Shown here piece by piece: positions 1 to 6,752 of a DNA stretch of 64,000 bases (position 1 is its first letter; the number at the start of each line of letters is the position of its first letter). Made by a program: the position numbers and the translations under genes. The stretch is from a virus: IMG/VR virus record IMGVR_UViG_3300050821_008688, positions 35,669 through 99,668 of that record. One strand, given 5' to 3'. The notes below the pieces were generated by a model. That model made no database searches. It was not told the origin of the DNA and worked only from the letters and a program-made list of their open reading frames with translations.

Positions 1-20
1 TCGCGGAGCGAATCAAGTGA
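1..20 (+). CDS. 3' end of an upstream gene (partial)
   Basis: An open frame entering from the left edge reads five codons (Ala-Glu-Arg-Ile-Lys) and stops at TGA 18-20. The stop overlaps the GTG start of the next gene in a GTGA junction, the coupling style used throughout this genome. Nothing can be said of its function. Confidence 0.5.
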
Positions 21-292
21 GCAATCTTACCGAACTACGTTTTCGTGTACAGACCTTAGCGGTACTGCTGGATAAACCATATCCGGGACTGGCATCGTGG
101 CGCACTGCATACGAAGCCGCGTCGCGTAGCATCTTAGACTTCTACGGCATCAACGTTGAGAGAATTAAAGCTGAGACTTGGACGCTAGCGGTGGAACAAA
201 CCATCGGTGATATGGAGCGGCGTAAATCTCGACGGTCGTTGTTTGACGCGCAGCCAAATATTGTAGGGGCTCCAACTAAATTAGATTTGTAG
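17..292 (+). CDS. Unknown 91-aa protein
   Basis: The start is GTG, chosen because GGAG lies 8 nt upstream and the codon forms a GTGA overlap with the preceding stop. The product is soluble and mixed-charge, with a basic stretch (MERRKSRRS) near residue 70. It has no signal peptide or membrane segment and matches no family I recognise. It is translationally coupled to the gene before it. Confidence 0.7.
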   Translation: MSNLTELRFRVQTLAVLLDKPYPGLASWRTAYEAASRSILDFYGINVERIKAETWTLAVEQTIGDMERRKSRRSLFDAQPNIVGAPTKLDL

Positions 293-301
293 GAGGAAAT
301 C

Positions 302-562
302 ATGGGTGCGTTTATTTTGGGATTGCTTGTCGGGGGCGGGCTGGCGTGGGTAGTGTCGCTGTTTGTTCGTACTCACGACGCATGGTTATTGCGTCAAGCT
401 GTGTTTTATGGTCCGTATACGTGTTTGGAGTGCGGGCGAATGATTTGTGAGTCGTCGTTTGAAGATGGTAGGAAAGCGTACGACTACCCTGAAGACGGCC
501 CCATCTACCCCAACACGCGATGGAACCGTCACGAGTGTGCGGCGACGGACTACAATTACTAG
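302..562 (+). CDS. Small membrane-anchored protein with CxxC
   Basis: A strong ribosome site (AGGAGG) sits 6 nt before the ATG. Residues 2-22 are a hydrophobic segment (ILGLLVGGGLAWVVSLFV), followed by a positively charged flank, so an N-in membrane anchor is likely. The soluble part has CLECGRMIC (CxxCxxxC) and a late Cys, a possible metal site. Its TAG stop overlaps the stop of the convergent recombinase gene in a shared CTAG. Function unknown. Confidence 0.75.
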   Translation: MGAFILGLLVGGGLAWVVSLFVRTHDAWLLRQAVFYGPYTCLECGRMICESSFEDGRKAYDYPEDGPIYPNTRWNRHECAATDYNY

Positions 563-1122
563 GCGAACGTGATGGCGTTGACCACGGTCTGCGCGCGACT
601 CGTGTCATTTTCCTTGAGGTAACAGAGCGCAGTGGCGGGAGACCGGTGTTGCAAGAAACCGGAGACCGCGCCGAGTCTCTGGGTCTCGTCAAATATCTTC
701 ATCGCGATTGAGTGTCGGAAGACGTGAGAGTGACCGAAATCGCTGTGGAGCCCCGCCGCGTCGCAATAAACTTTCAGACGGTCGTTGAAATTCTGCCGAT
801 GGCTGGTGCTGAACAACAGATTCGTGCGCCGAGTCGCGGCCAGCCTGACCAGTGGCGTCATATCAAAGGCTGGGTCCGCGTCAAAGTGCAAATCCTTGAA
901 GGCTTTGCTACCGCCCTTGCGCGCGTGAATCTTGACCACGAGACGACCGTCAGCTTCAAAAATATCCTCACCCTTGAGGCTGAGAATCTGAGAGATGCGA
1001 GCGCCGGTAAAATAGCCGAGGAGCGCAATCAGGTGGTCGTTTTTGCTGGCGTCGCTGGTCTTGCTCGCCTCGTGAATCGTGCGAAATAACTTGCTCAGGT
1101 CTTTGGTTTCGAGGTATTCCAT
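559..1122 (-). CDS. Catalytic-core tyrosine recombinase (phage integrase family)
   Basis: This 187-aa protein has the tyrosine-recombinase signature: the first Arg in GARISQILSL, a Lys in the beta-hairpin region (HARKGGSKAF), HVFRHS (HxxR), and LQHRSPATALCYL ending in the nucleophilic Tyr. Family integrases usually have 300-400 residues with arm-binding and SAM-like domains. Those are absent, so this is a minimal catalytic unit. It may resolve genome multimers, invert a segment or integrate with a partner. The ATG overlaps the previous stop as TAATG. No att site was recognised. Confidence 0.85.
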   Translation of the reverse strand: MEYLETKDLSKLFRTIHEASKTSDASKNDHLIALLGYFTGARISQILSLKGEDIFEADGRLVVKIHARKGGSKAFKDLHFDADPAFDMTPLVRLAATRRTNLLFSTSHRQNFNDRLKVYCDAAGLHSDFGHSHVFRHSIAMKIFDETQRLGAVSGFLQHRSPATALCYLKENDTSRAQTVVNAITFA

Positions 1123-1376
1123 TAGCGCACCGCCTCGTTGAATTCCTCGTTGTCCAGTTCTTCGGTGAGGGAGCCGACGTAAGGGTCTAGCACAGGTTTC
1201 GGTGCCAAAATTTGCCCCATGAGTTCGTTGTAGAGTTTGGCCCATTTGTTGGTGTCAGAAAAAACCACGAATTTGGAATCGGTCGGGATGCCTTCAAATT
1301 CGCAGGCGCGAGCCCAGACCAAAGAAACAGATTGATAAACCGTGATGTGTTTTGTGGTCATTGTCGTGTTCTCCAT
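1122..1376 (-). CDS. Unknown 84-aa protein with leaderless-type start
   Basis: First gene of a leftward operon with the recombinase. The promoter -10 (GATAAT) ends 6 nt before ATG 1376, so the message should begin at the start codon. Codons 1-2 (ATGGAG) contain GGAG, which is spaced correctly for an in-frame second ATG at 1361, so products of 84 and 79 aa are both possible. The body (MTTKHITVYQSVSLVWARAC) is predicted alpha/beta with an acidic C-terminus. The same opening (MENT-MTT) occurs in the gene at 8963-9427. Function unknown. Confidence 0.75.
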   Translation of the reverse strand: MENTTMTTKHITVYQSVSLVWARACEFEGIPTDSKFVVFSDTNKWAKLYNELMGQILAPKPVLDPYVGSLTEELDNEEFNEAVR

Positions 1377-1426
1377 GACTCCATTATCACTTTTGGGTTG
1401 GATTTTGTCCATAGTACGGAAGTACC
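1377..1426 (-). promoter_or_regulatory. Leftward promoter with GTAC operator
   Basis: Read leftward: -35 TGGACA (1411-1406), 17-nt spacer, -10 GATAAT (1388-1383), then 6 nt to ATG 1376. The operator AGTACGGAAGTACC (1413-1426) lies one base beyond the -35. That spacing recurs at 2208, 3412, 9464, 9778 and 49117. Confidence 0.75.
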
Positions 1427-1449
1427 GAAAATCCTTAGTACGAGGCACT

Positions 1450-1464
1450 GTGTAAATTTTACAC
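1450..1464. promoter_or_regulatory. 15-bp palindrome of the TGTAAA-TTTACA family
   Basis: GTGTAAATTTTACAC is a perfect 7+1+7 palindrome. It lies between the stop of the 1467-1625 gene and the GTAC promoter. Related copies lie at 10258, 10276, 10291, 10341, 10854, 10907 and 40786, which suggests a protein-binding site. Confidence 0.6.
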
Positions 1465-1466
1465 GG

Positions 1467-1625
1467 TTACCGCAGATGTTCCTTGCGCACAAAGTCCAGC
1501 ATAGTCTCGGCGACCCGAATCTCTTCCTCCGTGGCCTGCGGGTTCCTGATAATCGCGTCTAGGCGTCGCGCCTCGCGGTTCCATTGCTCAATGAGCCAAT
1601 CCTGATTTTGCTGAACGTCGCTCAT
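1467..1625 (-). CDS. Small 52-aa charged protein
   Basis: ATG at 1625 overlaps the TGA of the gene before it (ATGA). The product begins MSDVQQNQDWLIEQW and is rich in Glu, Arg and Gln, with heptad-like spacing that suggests one helical hairpin. It ends just before the palindrome at 1450. Last gene of the operon that starts at 2151. Function unknown. Confidence 0.65.
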   Translation of the reverse strand: MSDVQQNQDWLIEQWNREARRLDAIIRNPQATEEEIRVAETMLDFVRKEHLR

Positions 1626-1816
1626 GATTGCGCTGCTTTCGCCGCATAGACTTCGCGAATGAATTCCGCGACGCCTGCACGGTATCCGCGAGAATAATTA
1701 TCATCGGGCGTTTCGGGTTGCAGCATCTGCATAACTTTGAGGCAGCGGCCTGCGCGCGCGTCTTCGAGCCCGTGCCACTTGCCGCTTTCGTGGGTGGTCA
1801 TTGGTGTGTCGCTCAC
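1622..1816 (-). CDS. Unknown 64-aa protein
   Basis: The GTG start overlaps the TGA of the DUF2958 gene (GTGA), so translation is coupled. It is soluble, with the segment DNYSRGYRAGVAEFIREVYAAK near the C-terminus, a pattern seen in small phage helical proteins. No motif assigns a function. Third-from-last gene of this leftward unit by position; it precedes the 52-aa gene. Confidence 0.65.
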   Translation of the reverse strand: MSDTPMTTHESGKWHGLEDARAGRCLKVMQMLQPETPDDNYSRGYRAGVAEFIREVYAAKAAQS

Positions 1817-2151
1817 GATTGCACCGCCTTACGAACGGTCGGCGGATAAGTGGTGGTGTCCAGAACCATTCCATCAAAGTACATATCGCGTTCAATTCCC
1901 AGACCGAGGCGGCCTTTGTAATTCGCCAATTCGGATAGGAGAAAATTTCCCAGTTCGGCTTCGTGGCCTTCAACGAGCCCGAAGAACAGCCAATCGCCGT
2001 CTTCTTGCAGTTCGCCTTCCGTGGCGTACCATGTCCAGTTTCCGGTTGGATTGAAAAACTTCACGATGATTGGGCGGGTCTTGAGACCATCGGTTGAGCC
2101 GAGCGGTGATTTCTTCAACTTTGCGATTATCGCGGCAGTGAGTAGCTTCAT
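1813..2151 (-). CDS. DUF2958 family protein
   Basis: The 112-aa product begins MKLLTAAIIAKL and contains VKFFNPTGNWTWYATEGE, a DWLFFGLVEGHEAELGNF segment and LGLGIERDMYF. These are the hallmark blocks of DUF2958, a small family common on plasmids and phages and of unknown biochemical role. Length is normal for the family. AGGAGG with a 9-nt gap precedes ATG 2151. It is first in its operon, under a GTAC-operator promoter. Confidence 0.85.
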   Translation of the reverse strand: MKLLTAAIIAKLKKSPLGSTDGLKTRPIIVKFFNPTGNWTWYATEGELQEDGDWLFFGLVEGHEAELGNFLLSELANYKGRLGLGIERDMYFDGMVLDTTTYPPTVRKAVQS

Positions 2152-2177
2152 TGGTGTTGCCTCCTGTACTGTGATGA

Positions 2178-2221
2178 TAGTATGCGGAGCCGCCGCCCCG
2201 GTCAATAGTACTAAAGTACCG
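2178..2221 (-). promoter_or_regulatory. Leftward promoter with GTAC operator
   Basis: Read leftward: -35 TTGACC (2206-2201), 17-nt spacer, -10 TACTAT (2183-2178). Operator AGTACTAAAGTACC (2208-2221) lies one base upstream of the -35. Initiation should give a leader of about 20 nt containing AGGAGG, so this member of the family is not leaderless. Confidence 0.75.
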
Positions 2222-2225
2222 ACTT

Positions 2226-2363
2226 TCAGTCGGGATTTGCGTTGGTGATTTTGTCGAGTATAGCGACGCGCGCCTCCGCGCGGGTCTTTCCCGTTTGTAT
2301 CATGACGCGAGTGACCCAGTCTTTTAGAGCCTTGCCTGCAACGTGTTCCCATCGAGTTTTCAT
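2226..2363 (-). CDS. Small 45-aa basic protein
   Basis: Starts ATG 2363 (MKTRWEHVAGKALKDWVTRV) and ends next to the GTAC operator at 2208-2221. The composition (Lys, Arg, Trp, an amphipathic helix) would suit a nucleic-acid-binding or toxin-like peptide, but there is no family match. Follows the gene at 2372-2599 after 8 nt. Confidence 0.55.
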   Translation of the reverse strand: MKTRWEHVAGKALKDWVTRVMIQTGKTRAEARVAILDKITNANPD

Positions 2364-2371
2364 GGTGTCTC

Positions 2372-2599
2372 CTAGACAATCGCTTTGACGTTCAGGTCTC
2401 CCGGTTCGTTGCGAAGCCCGAAAGCCTTCTCCAGTTCATACATCAGCGTATGAAACCCGCCAGTATCGCCACAGTTCGGGCATCCGCCGTGGTCATTGTT
2501 GTAGCCTGCATTGCTCAAGCCAGCGTCAAATATTTTGCGTTGGACCTTGAACACCTCAGCTATCTTTCGTTTTTCTTTCAGACTGAATGAAGTTTTCAT
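2372..2599 (-). CDS. 75-aa protein with CxxC zinc motif
   Basis: GGAGG precedes ATG 2599. The segment GGCPNCGDTGGFHTL holds a CxxC pair and a nearby His, a zinc-knuckle style site. The N-terminus (SLKEKRKIAEVFKVQRKIF) is a basic helix. It could bind nucleic acid or a partner. Middle gene of the leftward unit 3290-2226. Confidence 0.65.
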   Translation of the reverse strand: MKTSFSLKEKRKIAEVFKVQRKIFDAGLSNAGYNNDHGGCPNCGDTGGFHTLMYELEKAFGLRNEPGDLNVKAIV

Positions 2600-2609
2600 A
2601 GTGCCTCCA

Positions 2610-2780
2610 TTATTTTTTCAGATTTAATTCTTCGAGCAGGTAGTCCGCTAGACTTATCCAGTTGTCGGAGAGGTACGAGCCGACTCCGCTGTATTCCGCA
2701 TAGTCCGCTTTTGTGTTCGCCAACTCAGTGACGAACGCGAGCAACTTTTGCGCCTGCTCTTGCGTTATGGGTTCGGCCAT
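2610..2780 (-). CDS. Small 56-aa acidic protein
   Basis: ATG 2780 follows GGAGG after 5 nt. The product (MAEPITQEQAQKLLAFVTELA...) is acidic, helical and ends LEELNLKK. It is the first gene after the 312-nt structured non-coding stretch. Function unknown. Confidence 0.65.
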   Translation of the reverse strand: MAEPITQEQAQKLLAFVTELANTKADYAEYSGVGSYLSDNWISLADYLLEELNLKK

Positions 2781-3092
2781 CGTATCCTCCTCGAAAATTT
2801 TGCGGGCTCTTTTTCGCTGATGAGCCTATGTAGAGTCGGCACCTTGCGGTGGGCAACTCCTCACATAGCCAGCGATGGAGCCCTTACGACGGCGCGTCTT
2901 ACCCATTAGGCCGCGCGCCGAAGATTGGTGGCTTCTACGTTGCCCGGTGGAACAATCCACTGTGGAGTCTTGTGTTGCTGCGACCTTACCGGGTGAGAGC
3001 AGGATTTCCGTCCCGCGTCTCCACTCTTTTGACCCGTCTTATTCGCATTCTCCATCGCGGGGCGATTCGTCGTAGTGATAGCGCCACCGATG
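2781..3092 (-). other. Structured non-coding stretch (possible leader or small RNA)
   Basis: No convincing gene lies here, although 5' and 3' neighbours are co-directional. Several inverted repeats stand out. CTATGT/ACATAG with nested GAGT/ACTC and CACC/GGTG lie at about 2826-2870, seven pairs CGGCGCG/CGCGCCG at about 2890-2925, and GTGGAG/CTCCAC enclosing GCGGGA/TCCTGC at about 2960-3035. On the minus strand these would fold into successive hairpins just upstream of gene 2780. It could be an mRNA leader or an independent RNA. A weak 49-aa frame exists but lacks a ribosome site. Confidence 0.4.
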
Positions 3093-3290
3093 TTAAGAAA
3101 CTTTTTTGATGAGCCCGTTTTCCATTGTGACTTCGGCGAACCAGTTGCGCTTGTATGGCGACGGCCCGACCACACAGAACTTGCCGTCTGTTTTGAATTC
3201 AGGGCCGAATGCGCTGGTTTCCTCGTAGCGCAACGGCAGGCCGACCGCCGCTTTCAGGGCTTTCTTGGTCGCGTAATTGGCTCCCATCAT
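3093..3290 (-). CDS. Unknown 65-aa protein
   Basis: Start ATG 3290 (MMGANYATKKALKAAVG) follows AGGAGG by 9 nt, the same leader text (CACACGACA) used by other leftward genes here. The fold looks alpha-then-beta, with FCVVGPSPYKRNWFAEVTMENG at the C-terminus. First gene of its unit, downstream of a roughly 85-nt structured leader. Function unknown. Confidence 0.65.
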   Translation of the reverse strand: MMGANYATKKALKAAVGLPLRYEETSAFGPEFKTDGKFCVVGPSPYKRNWFAEVTMENGLIKKVS

Positions 3291-3312
3291 TGTCGTGTGC
3301 CTCCTGAGATAT

Positions 3313-3378
3313 TGTGGCGGTCGCCGAGGGCAAGTAGCACTACATTGACTACCGCATCTTCTCTGGTTTCCGCCACAA
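3313..3378 (-). promoter_or_regulatory. Structured 5' leader with 9-bp helix
   Basis: TTGTGGCGG (3378-3370, minus strand) pairs perfectly with CCGCCACAA (3321-3313) and encloses a shorter helix (GTAG/CTAC). It sits between the promoter and the ribosome site of gene 3290, so it is transcribed as a leader. It could control translation or attenuation. Confidence 0.5.
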
Positions 3379-3381
3379 CCC

Positions 3382-3425
3382 ATTATCACTTTTCCTGAGA
3401 TTCCTGTCTATAGTACTTTAGTACC
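3382..3425 (-). promoter_or_regulatory. Leftward promoter with GTAC operator
   Basis: Read leftward: -35 TAGACA (3410-3405), 17-nt spacer, -10 GATAAT (3387-3382). Operator AGTACTTTAGTACC occupies 3412-3425, one base from the -35. The operator also lies 10 bp upstream of the divergent rightward promoter, so one bound protein could govern both directions. Confidence 0.75.
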
Positions 3426-3435
3426 GATTTTTTGC

Positions 3436-3463
3436 TTGACAAGGAAACTCACGGGTGTACACT
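3436..3463 (+). promoter_or_regulatory. Rightward promoter giving a leaderless mRNA
   Basis: TTGACA (3436-3441), 16-nt spacer, TACACT (3458-3463), then 6 nt to ATG 3470. Initiation about 7 nt after the -10 would start the transcript on the ATG. No ribosome site precedes the start. Same geometry as the promoters of 40047, 39938, 9741, 9427, 1376 and 49080. Confidence 0.7.
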
Positions 3464-3469
3464 CAGTTC

Positions 3470-4801
3470 ATGTCAACGTTTTCCATCTCAGGCACTATCT
3501 CTCCTGCGTCCTTTGTGAATCCTGCCACTACCATCGTGACATGGAATATGGGTTTTCCTCACTGGGGGAATGTGTCGCCTGCGGCTGACGGTACATACAC
3601 GATTCCTAATTTGGCTCCCGGAACCTATATCATTCAGGTAACCGGTTCAAATTTTTTGTCTCCCGCACAAACAGTGATTGTGAGCAATGCCAACGTGACT
3701 GGAATAAATTTTGTTTGTACGGCTGCTCCGAATATAGGAGTTTTCACGCCAATTTTTTCGGATTCTTTTCAGCGAGCGAATGAAACTCCACTTGGTAGCA
3801 CAGTAGGACATCAGCAGTGGTCACCGCCGAACGGCAGTCCGGGGCTTATTACTTCAACGTATCCTGAAATTTTGAACGACCAAGCGATAAGCGAACTTAA
3901 TGGTACGCTTGACGGAACGGCGGTGTATCTGGATGTTGCTCCATATCCTGTGCTGCCTGCGGACCAGTTCTGTCAGTGGACATTCAAAACTCTGAAAAAC
4001 GGAAATGCGTGGATATATGTTCGCAGCACACTGCCCGGTACGGGGTCAGGCAACAACGCACTTGAAGTTAATTGGAGTTTTTTTGCGATAAACGGAGCCG
4101 GTGTTCGTGGATGGGGATTTGCACCGGAAGACGACAATTCCGGTAATATTCCATACAACTTTGTTCCATTTCAGCCGTGGCCTGTTAGCGAAGGTGATAC
4201 TTGGGCTGTTGGGATTGCGGGACAAGGCGTCAACAGCGTTGCATATGTTTTTGTGAATGGCGTGTGTATATGGCAAGGGTCTCTAGCACCGAATCCAGAT
4301 TTGAATAAGATGTTGCCGAATGGCACCGTTGGAATTCAAATAAATCCCTACTCTACTCCGCCATTGGCGAGCGATATAGGCATAATCAATTTTGTGTCTG
4401 GGGCTTTTTCTGTGACTTCTCCCTCAGTTCCGAGCGGGATTCGCGGTATTCTTTCGTTTAGCAAACGCACTACGACCGCCGTTACAGTTTTTGCGTGTCT
4501 GGGTGCAGCAACAAAAGCATTTCATCTCGCTAACACCCCGAGCATAATGAATTCGCTGCATCTTGAACACGTGGAGCTATTCAGTTTGTATCGCCGAGTT
4601 TGTCACCAAGATAAAATGAATCAGGCTGCGGATTTGGATGCCACTATCGCGAAAATCGTCACCGTGGTCGGGCAACTGAATGCGACGGTACAATTAATCA
4701 CGCCGACGTTTCGGAATGCTGTAGAAGTACAAGAAGTTCAAATTGTGATTGCGAATGCAGCGCAGACTATGAATCTAGTTGTACTCGCGGAGACTCCATG
4801 A
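3470..4801 (+). CDS. Secreted/virion-like adhesin-type protein (443 aa)
   Basis: Start ATG 3470 is chosen because it lies exactly at the predicted transcription start. Residues 1-80 resemble a carboxypeptidase-regulatory-like/Ig-type beta sandwich (SISGTISPAS, DGTYTIPNLAPGTYIIQVTG). Residues 90-330 look like a concanavalin/lectin-like jelly-roll. The remainder is helical (LEHVELFSLYRRVCHQ). The composition is Thr, Ser, Asn and Gly rich, as in tail fibres. It is odd that it opens an accessory operon under an early-type promoter rather than lying in the virion region. Confidence 0.6.
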   Translation: MSTFSISGTISPASFVNPATTIVTWNMGFPHWGNVSPAADGTYTIPNLAPGTYIIQVTGSNFLSPAQTVIVSNANVTGINFVCTAAPNIGVFTPIFSDSFQRANETPLGSTVGHQQWSPPNGSPGLITSTYPEILNDQAISELNGTLDGTAVYLDVAPYPVLPADQFCQWTFKTLKNGNAWIYVRSTLPGTGSGNNALEVNWSFFAINGAGVRGWGFAPEDDNSGNIPYNFVPFQPWPVSEGDTWAVGIAGQGVNSVAYVFVNGVCIWQGSLAPNPDLNKMLPNGTVGIQINPYSTPPLASDIGIINFVSGAFSVTSPSVPSGIRGILSFSKRTTTAVTVFACLGAATKAFHLANTPSIMNSLHLEHVELFSLYRRVCHQDKMNQAADLDATIAKIVTVVGQLNATVQLITPTFRNAVEVQEVQIVIANAAQTMNLVVLAETP

Positions 4802-5052
4802 AAATTATAAGGAAAGAAGCAGGTGATGAGCACACGGTGCCTTACGAGGTATTTTGCGAGGAGCACAACACGCAATTTCCTTTCAAAATTAGTTTCTTCG
4901 CACTATCTGCGGCTCCTAGTCCAAGAGCATTGATTGAGGAGATTGCAAGTCAGGTGTTGCGGAGTTGTTGTTCTGGATGTAGAGGATTGGACGCGCCGTT
5001 GCCACCGACACGCTGGCCGAACGCGGGGGAACCGGGAGGAGCCGAACTGTGA
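4798..5052 (+). CDS. 84-aa protein with Cys cluster
   Basis: ATG overlaps the preceding stop (ATGA). The product carries FCEEHN and VLRSCCSGCRGLD, giving possible metal ligands. There is no membrane segment. It is coupled at its 3' end to the next gene by a GTGA overlap. Function unknown. Confidence 0.65.
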   Translation: MKIIRKEAGDEHTVPYEVFCEEHNTQFPFKISFFALSAAPSPRALIEEIASQVLRSCCSGCRGLDAPLPPTRWPNAGEPGGAEL

Positions 5053-5249
5053 AAGACCCACTGATTGATAATTATCGGATGCAGGCTGCGAGACACTATG
5101 TTGAAGATTGTTTAGTTTTTATAGACGGTTCTATTGAAGCGGGCATAAGGCGTATTGGTACGGATGGATTTGAAAAAATAGTACGGGATGTTTATAAAGC
5201 AATGCCGGGGAGAGCAAATGAGCATAGCAAGATTTGCATCCAAGATTGA
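5049..5249 (+). CDS. Unknown 66-aa protein
   Basis: GTG start overlapping the previous TGA, with GGGAGGAG upstream. A mostly helical sequence (MQAARHYVEDCLVFIDGSIEAGIRRI...). Its 3' end overlaps the next gene by 32 nt in another frame. Function unknown. Confidence 0.6.
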   Translation: MKDPLIDNYRMQAARHYVEDCLVFIDGSIEAGIRRIGTDGFEKIVRDVYKAMPGRANEHSKICIQD

Positions 5250-5373
5250 AGCCACGAAAGCCCACTGGTTTTCTCGCAGACACGAAACCGGTGGCCCAAA
5301 CTCTGACGCGCGCGAAAAGTACAAAGCAGAACAGCAAGCAAAGCGCGACCGCGCCACAGGTCCGAGGGTCTAA
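5218..5373 (+). CDS. Small 51-aa basic protein
   Basis: ATG 5218 follows GGGGAGAG and was preferred to an upstream ATG at 5188 that lacks a ribosome site. The product (MSIARFASKIEATKAHWFSRR...) is strongly basic (KYKAEQQAKRDRATG). It may bind nucleic acid or another protein. TAATG joins it to the next gene. Confidence 0.6.
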   Translation: MSIARFASKIEATKAHWFSRRHETGGPNSDAREKYKAEQQAKRDRATGPRV

Positions 5374-5639
5374 TGTTCAAACGAAAAGAACCAATCAAAC
5401 TCGACATAAGCCTCGGTCAGTTTCCACACTGCGACCAGCGTATTCTTCACGCGCCTAGAGAATGCCAGTACTGCGATAAACATCAGGATTGGCAAGCGCT
5501 GCGCGTTGCATGGGGCATCGCTTTTACTGACTACGAGCCTGAAGGAACTGAGCTACCGTGCCCTGCCGATTATGCGCGCAGTGACAAACACAAATTGTGG
5601 GGCGGTAATATAGCTAAACCAGCGGAGCCCAAATCATGA
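5373..5639 (+). CDS. 88-aa Cys-rich protein
   Basis: Begins in a TAATG overlap. HCDQRILHAPRECQYCDKH gives a C...CxxC set compatible with a zinc site, and WQALRVAWGIAF follows. No recognised family. Coupled to the next gene by ATGA. Confidence 0.65.
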   Translation: MFKRKEPIKLDISLGQFPHCDQRILHAPRECQYCDKHQDWQALRVAWGIAFTDYEPEGTELPCPADYARSDKHKLWGGNIAKPAEPKS

Positions 5640-5803
5640 AATACATTTACAAGGTTGAGTGCGATGGTGACTCGCTGTACATTCTCGCGGAGAGCCAAGA
5701 GTCGGCGAGACAGCGCCTGCACGCAATCTGTGGCCGGGTGCCTGAGTATTTGGTGAAATGGACTATTGTTACGGCGCTGCCGAAAGGCGAGGAGTTTCTA
5801 TGA
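5636..5803 (+). CDS. Small 55-aa protein
   Basis: ATG overlaps the previous stop and its own TGA overlaps the next ATG. The product (MKYIYKVECDGDSLYILAESQESARQRL...) has a beta-strand pair followed by a helix, like the small alpha/beta proteins encoded at 10.9-12.6 kb. Function unknown. Confidence 0.65.
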   Translation: MKYIYKVECDGDSLYILAESQESARQRLHAICGRVPEYLVKWTIVTALPKGEEFL

Positions 5804-6066
5804 AATATGTTTCGCAGTCAGGCACCGTTGTGGAAGCGCACAAGATTAAAGCATTCGGGAACGACGCGATTGGACCCTACGTGGTTTTTGAAAACGGAGA
5901 GCATCATTCGCGTCCCCTTGTGCATGGATTCATTCCAAGCGTTGGCGACTACTTTGTGCAAGATGCGCCACACACTGTGGACACAGTTCCGGCTTATGTT
6001 GAAGCGGGTGCCACGGCCATCATTGCGGCTGCAATTTTCAATAAGCTGTATACACCACAGGAATAG
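5800..6066 (+). CDS. Unknown 88-aa protein
   Basis: ATG 5800 lies 6 nt after GAGGAG and overlaps the previous stop. The product has mixed beta strands (VSQSGTVVEAHKIKAFG, GPYVVFENGEHHSRPLV), then an Ala-rich segment (VEAGATAIIAAAIFNKLY) that could be a short membrane-facing helix. Many small phage proteins of this layout exist, with no known role. Confidence 0.65.
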   Translation: MKYVSQSGTVVEAHKIKAFGNDAIGPYVVFENGEHHSRPLVHGFIPSVGDYFVQDAPHTVDTVPAYVEAGATAIIAAAIFNKLYTPQE

Positions 6067-6076
6067 GAGGATTCAA

Positions 6077-6379
6077 ATGGACTTGAAAGATTTTCGTACG
6101 GCAATAATTACGAGTACTGAACAGCTAAGCTTGTTGCAGGCGGTGAACGAGGGCTATGAATTTTTGGCGGAACACATTTTCGCTGAGGTAGCTCCGAGCC
6201 CCCAGCGTACGATTGCGCTGCATCGGCTGCTTGAATCAAAAATGAACTTGGTCCACGGTATTACGCATCCGCCGCAGTACCTTGCACCTGTGGATGTGTT
6301 GAAACCGCGCCGAGATGCGAATTACGAATTCGGAGAATTAAGAAAGTCAGCGGAGTACTCTAAGAATGAGAGTCGGTGA
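6077..6379 (+). CDS. Unknown 100-aa helical protein (weak Acb2-like candidate)
   Basis: GGAGG lies 6 nt before ATG 6077. The segment PSPQRTIALHRLLESKMNLV resembles the pattern of the small phage family that includes the cyclic-nucleotide sponge Acb2 (helical pair, then an ALxxLLESxM-type helix). This is by-eye pattern similarity only. If true, it would sequester CBASS or Thoeris signalling nucleotides. It lies in an accessory operon, which suits a counter-defence role. Confidence 0.5.
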   Translation: MDLKDFRTAIITSTEQLSLLQAVNEGYEFLAEHIFAEVAPSPQRTIALHRLLESKMNLVHGITHPPQYLAPVDVLKPRRDANYEFGELRKSAEYSKNESR

Positions 6380-6555
6380 TGCGCCGCCTCTGTGTGTTCT
6401 ACTACAAGGCGGCAGAGTGGCAAGGTAAGCCTGTTCAGTGGATTGTATGTACAAAATGCCGTGCGAAGATTCGCCACTGTCAGTTGACCAGTTTGTTGAA
6501 AGATGCAGCGCGACGCGCACAGTTCGCGGACAGCCAATATGGGAGTGAAAAATGA
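6379..6555 (+). CDS. Small 58-aa zinc-ribbon-like protein
   Basis: Begins in a TGATG overlap and ends in an ATGA overlap. IVCTKCRAKIRHCQL gives CxxC plus a later His and Cys. Too short for an enzyme; probably a metal-stabilised adaptor. Function unknown. Confidence 0.6.
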   Translation: MRRLCVFYYKAAEWQGKPVQWIVCTKCRAKIRHCQLTSLLKDAARRAQFADSQYGSEK

Positions 6556-6743
6556 TAATTGATGACTACACGTTTTCGTATCTGATTAAGCGGGTTCTGG
6601 GCTCTGGTGTGTCAGTGAACGAATTAGCAGAAACGCTGGGTGTGAGCGGATACACCGTGCAGTGGTGGGCAGGTGGGAGAAGTTTACCGCACCCAGCGAT
6701 GCGCCAAGGGATTCGAGAAGCAATCGATTCAATATACGGATAG
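6552..6743 (+). CDS. HTH DNA-binding protein (63 aa)
   Basis: The sequence VSVNELAETLGVSGYTVQWWAGG is a classic Cro/CI-type helix-turn-helix, with the recognition helix at about residues 32-42. The protein is little more than the DNA-binding domain. It is a natural candidate to recognise one of the operator families in this window (GTAC-N4-GTAC or the TGTAAA palindrome), but that link is inference. Confidence 0.75.
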   Translation: MIIDDYTFSYLIKRVLGSGVSVNELAETLGVSGYTVQWWAGGRSLPHPAMRQGIREAIDSIYG

Positions 6744-6752
6744 GGAGAAATC

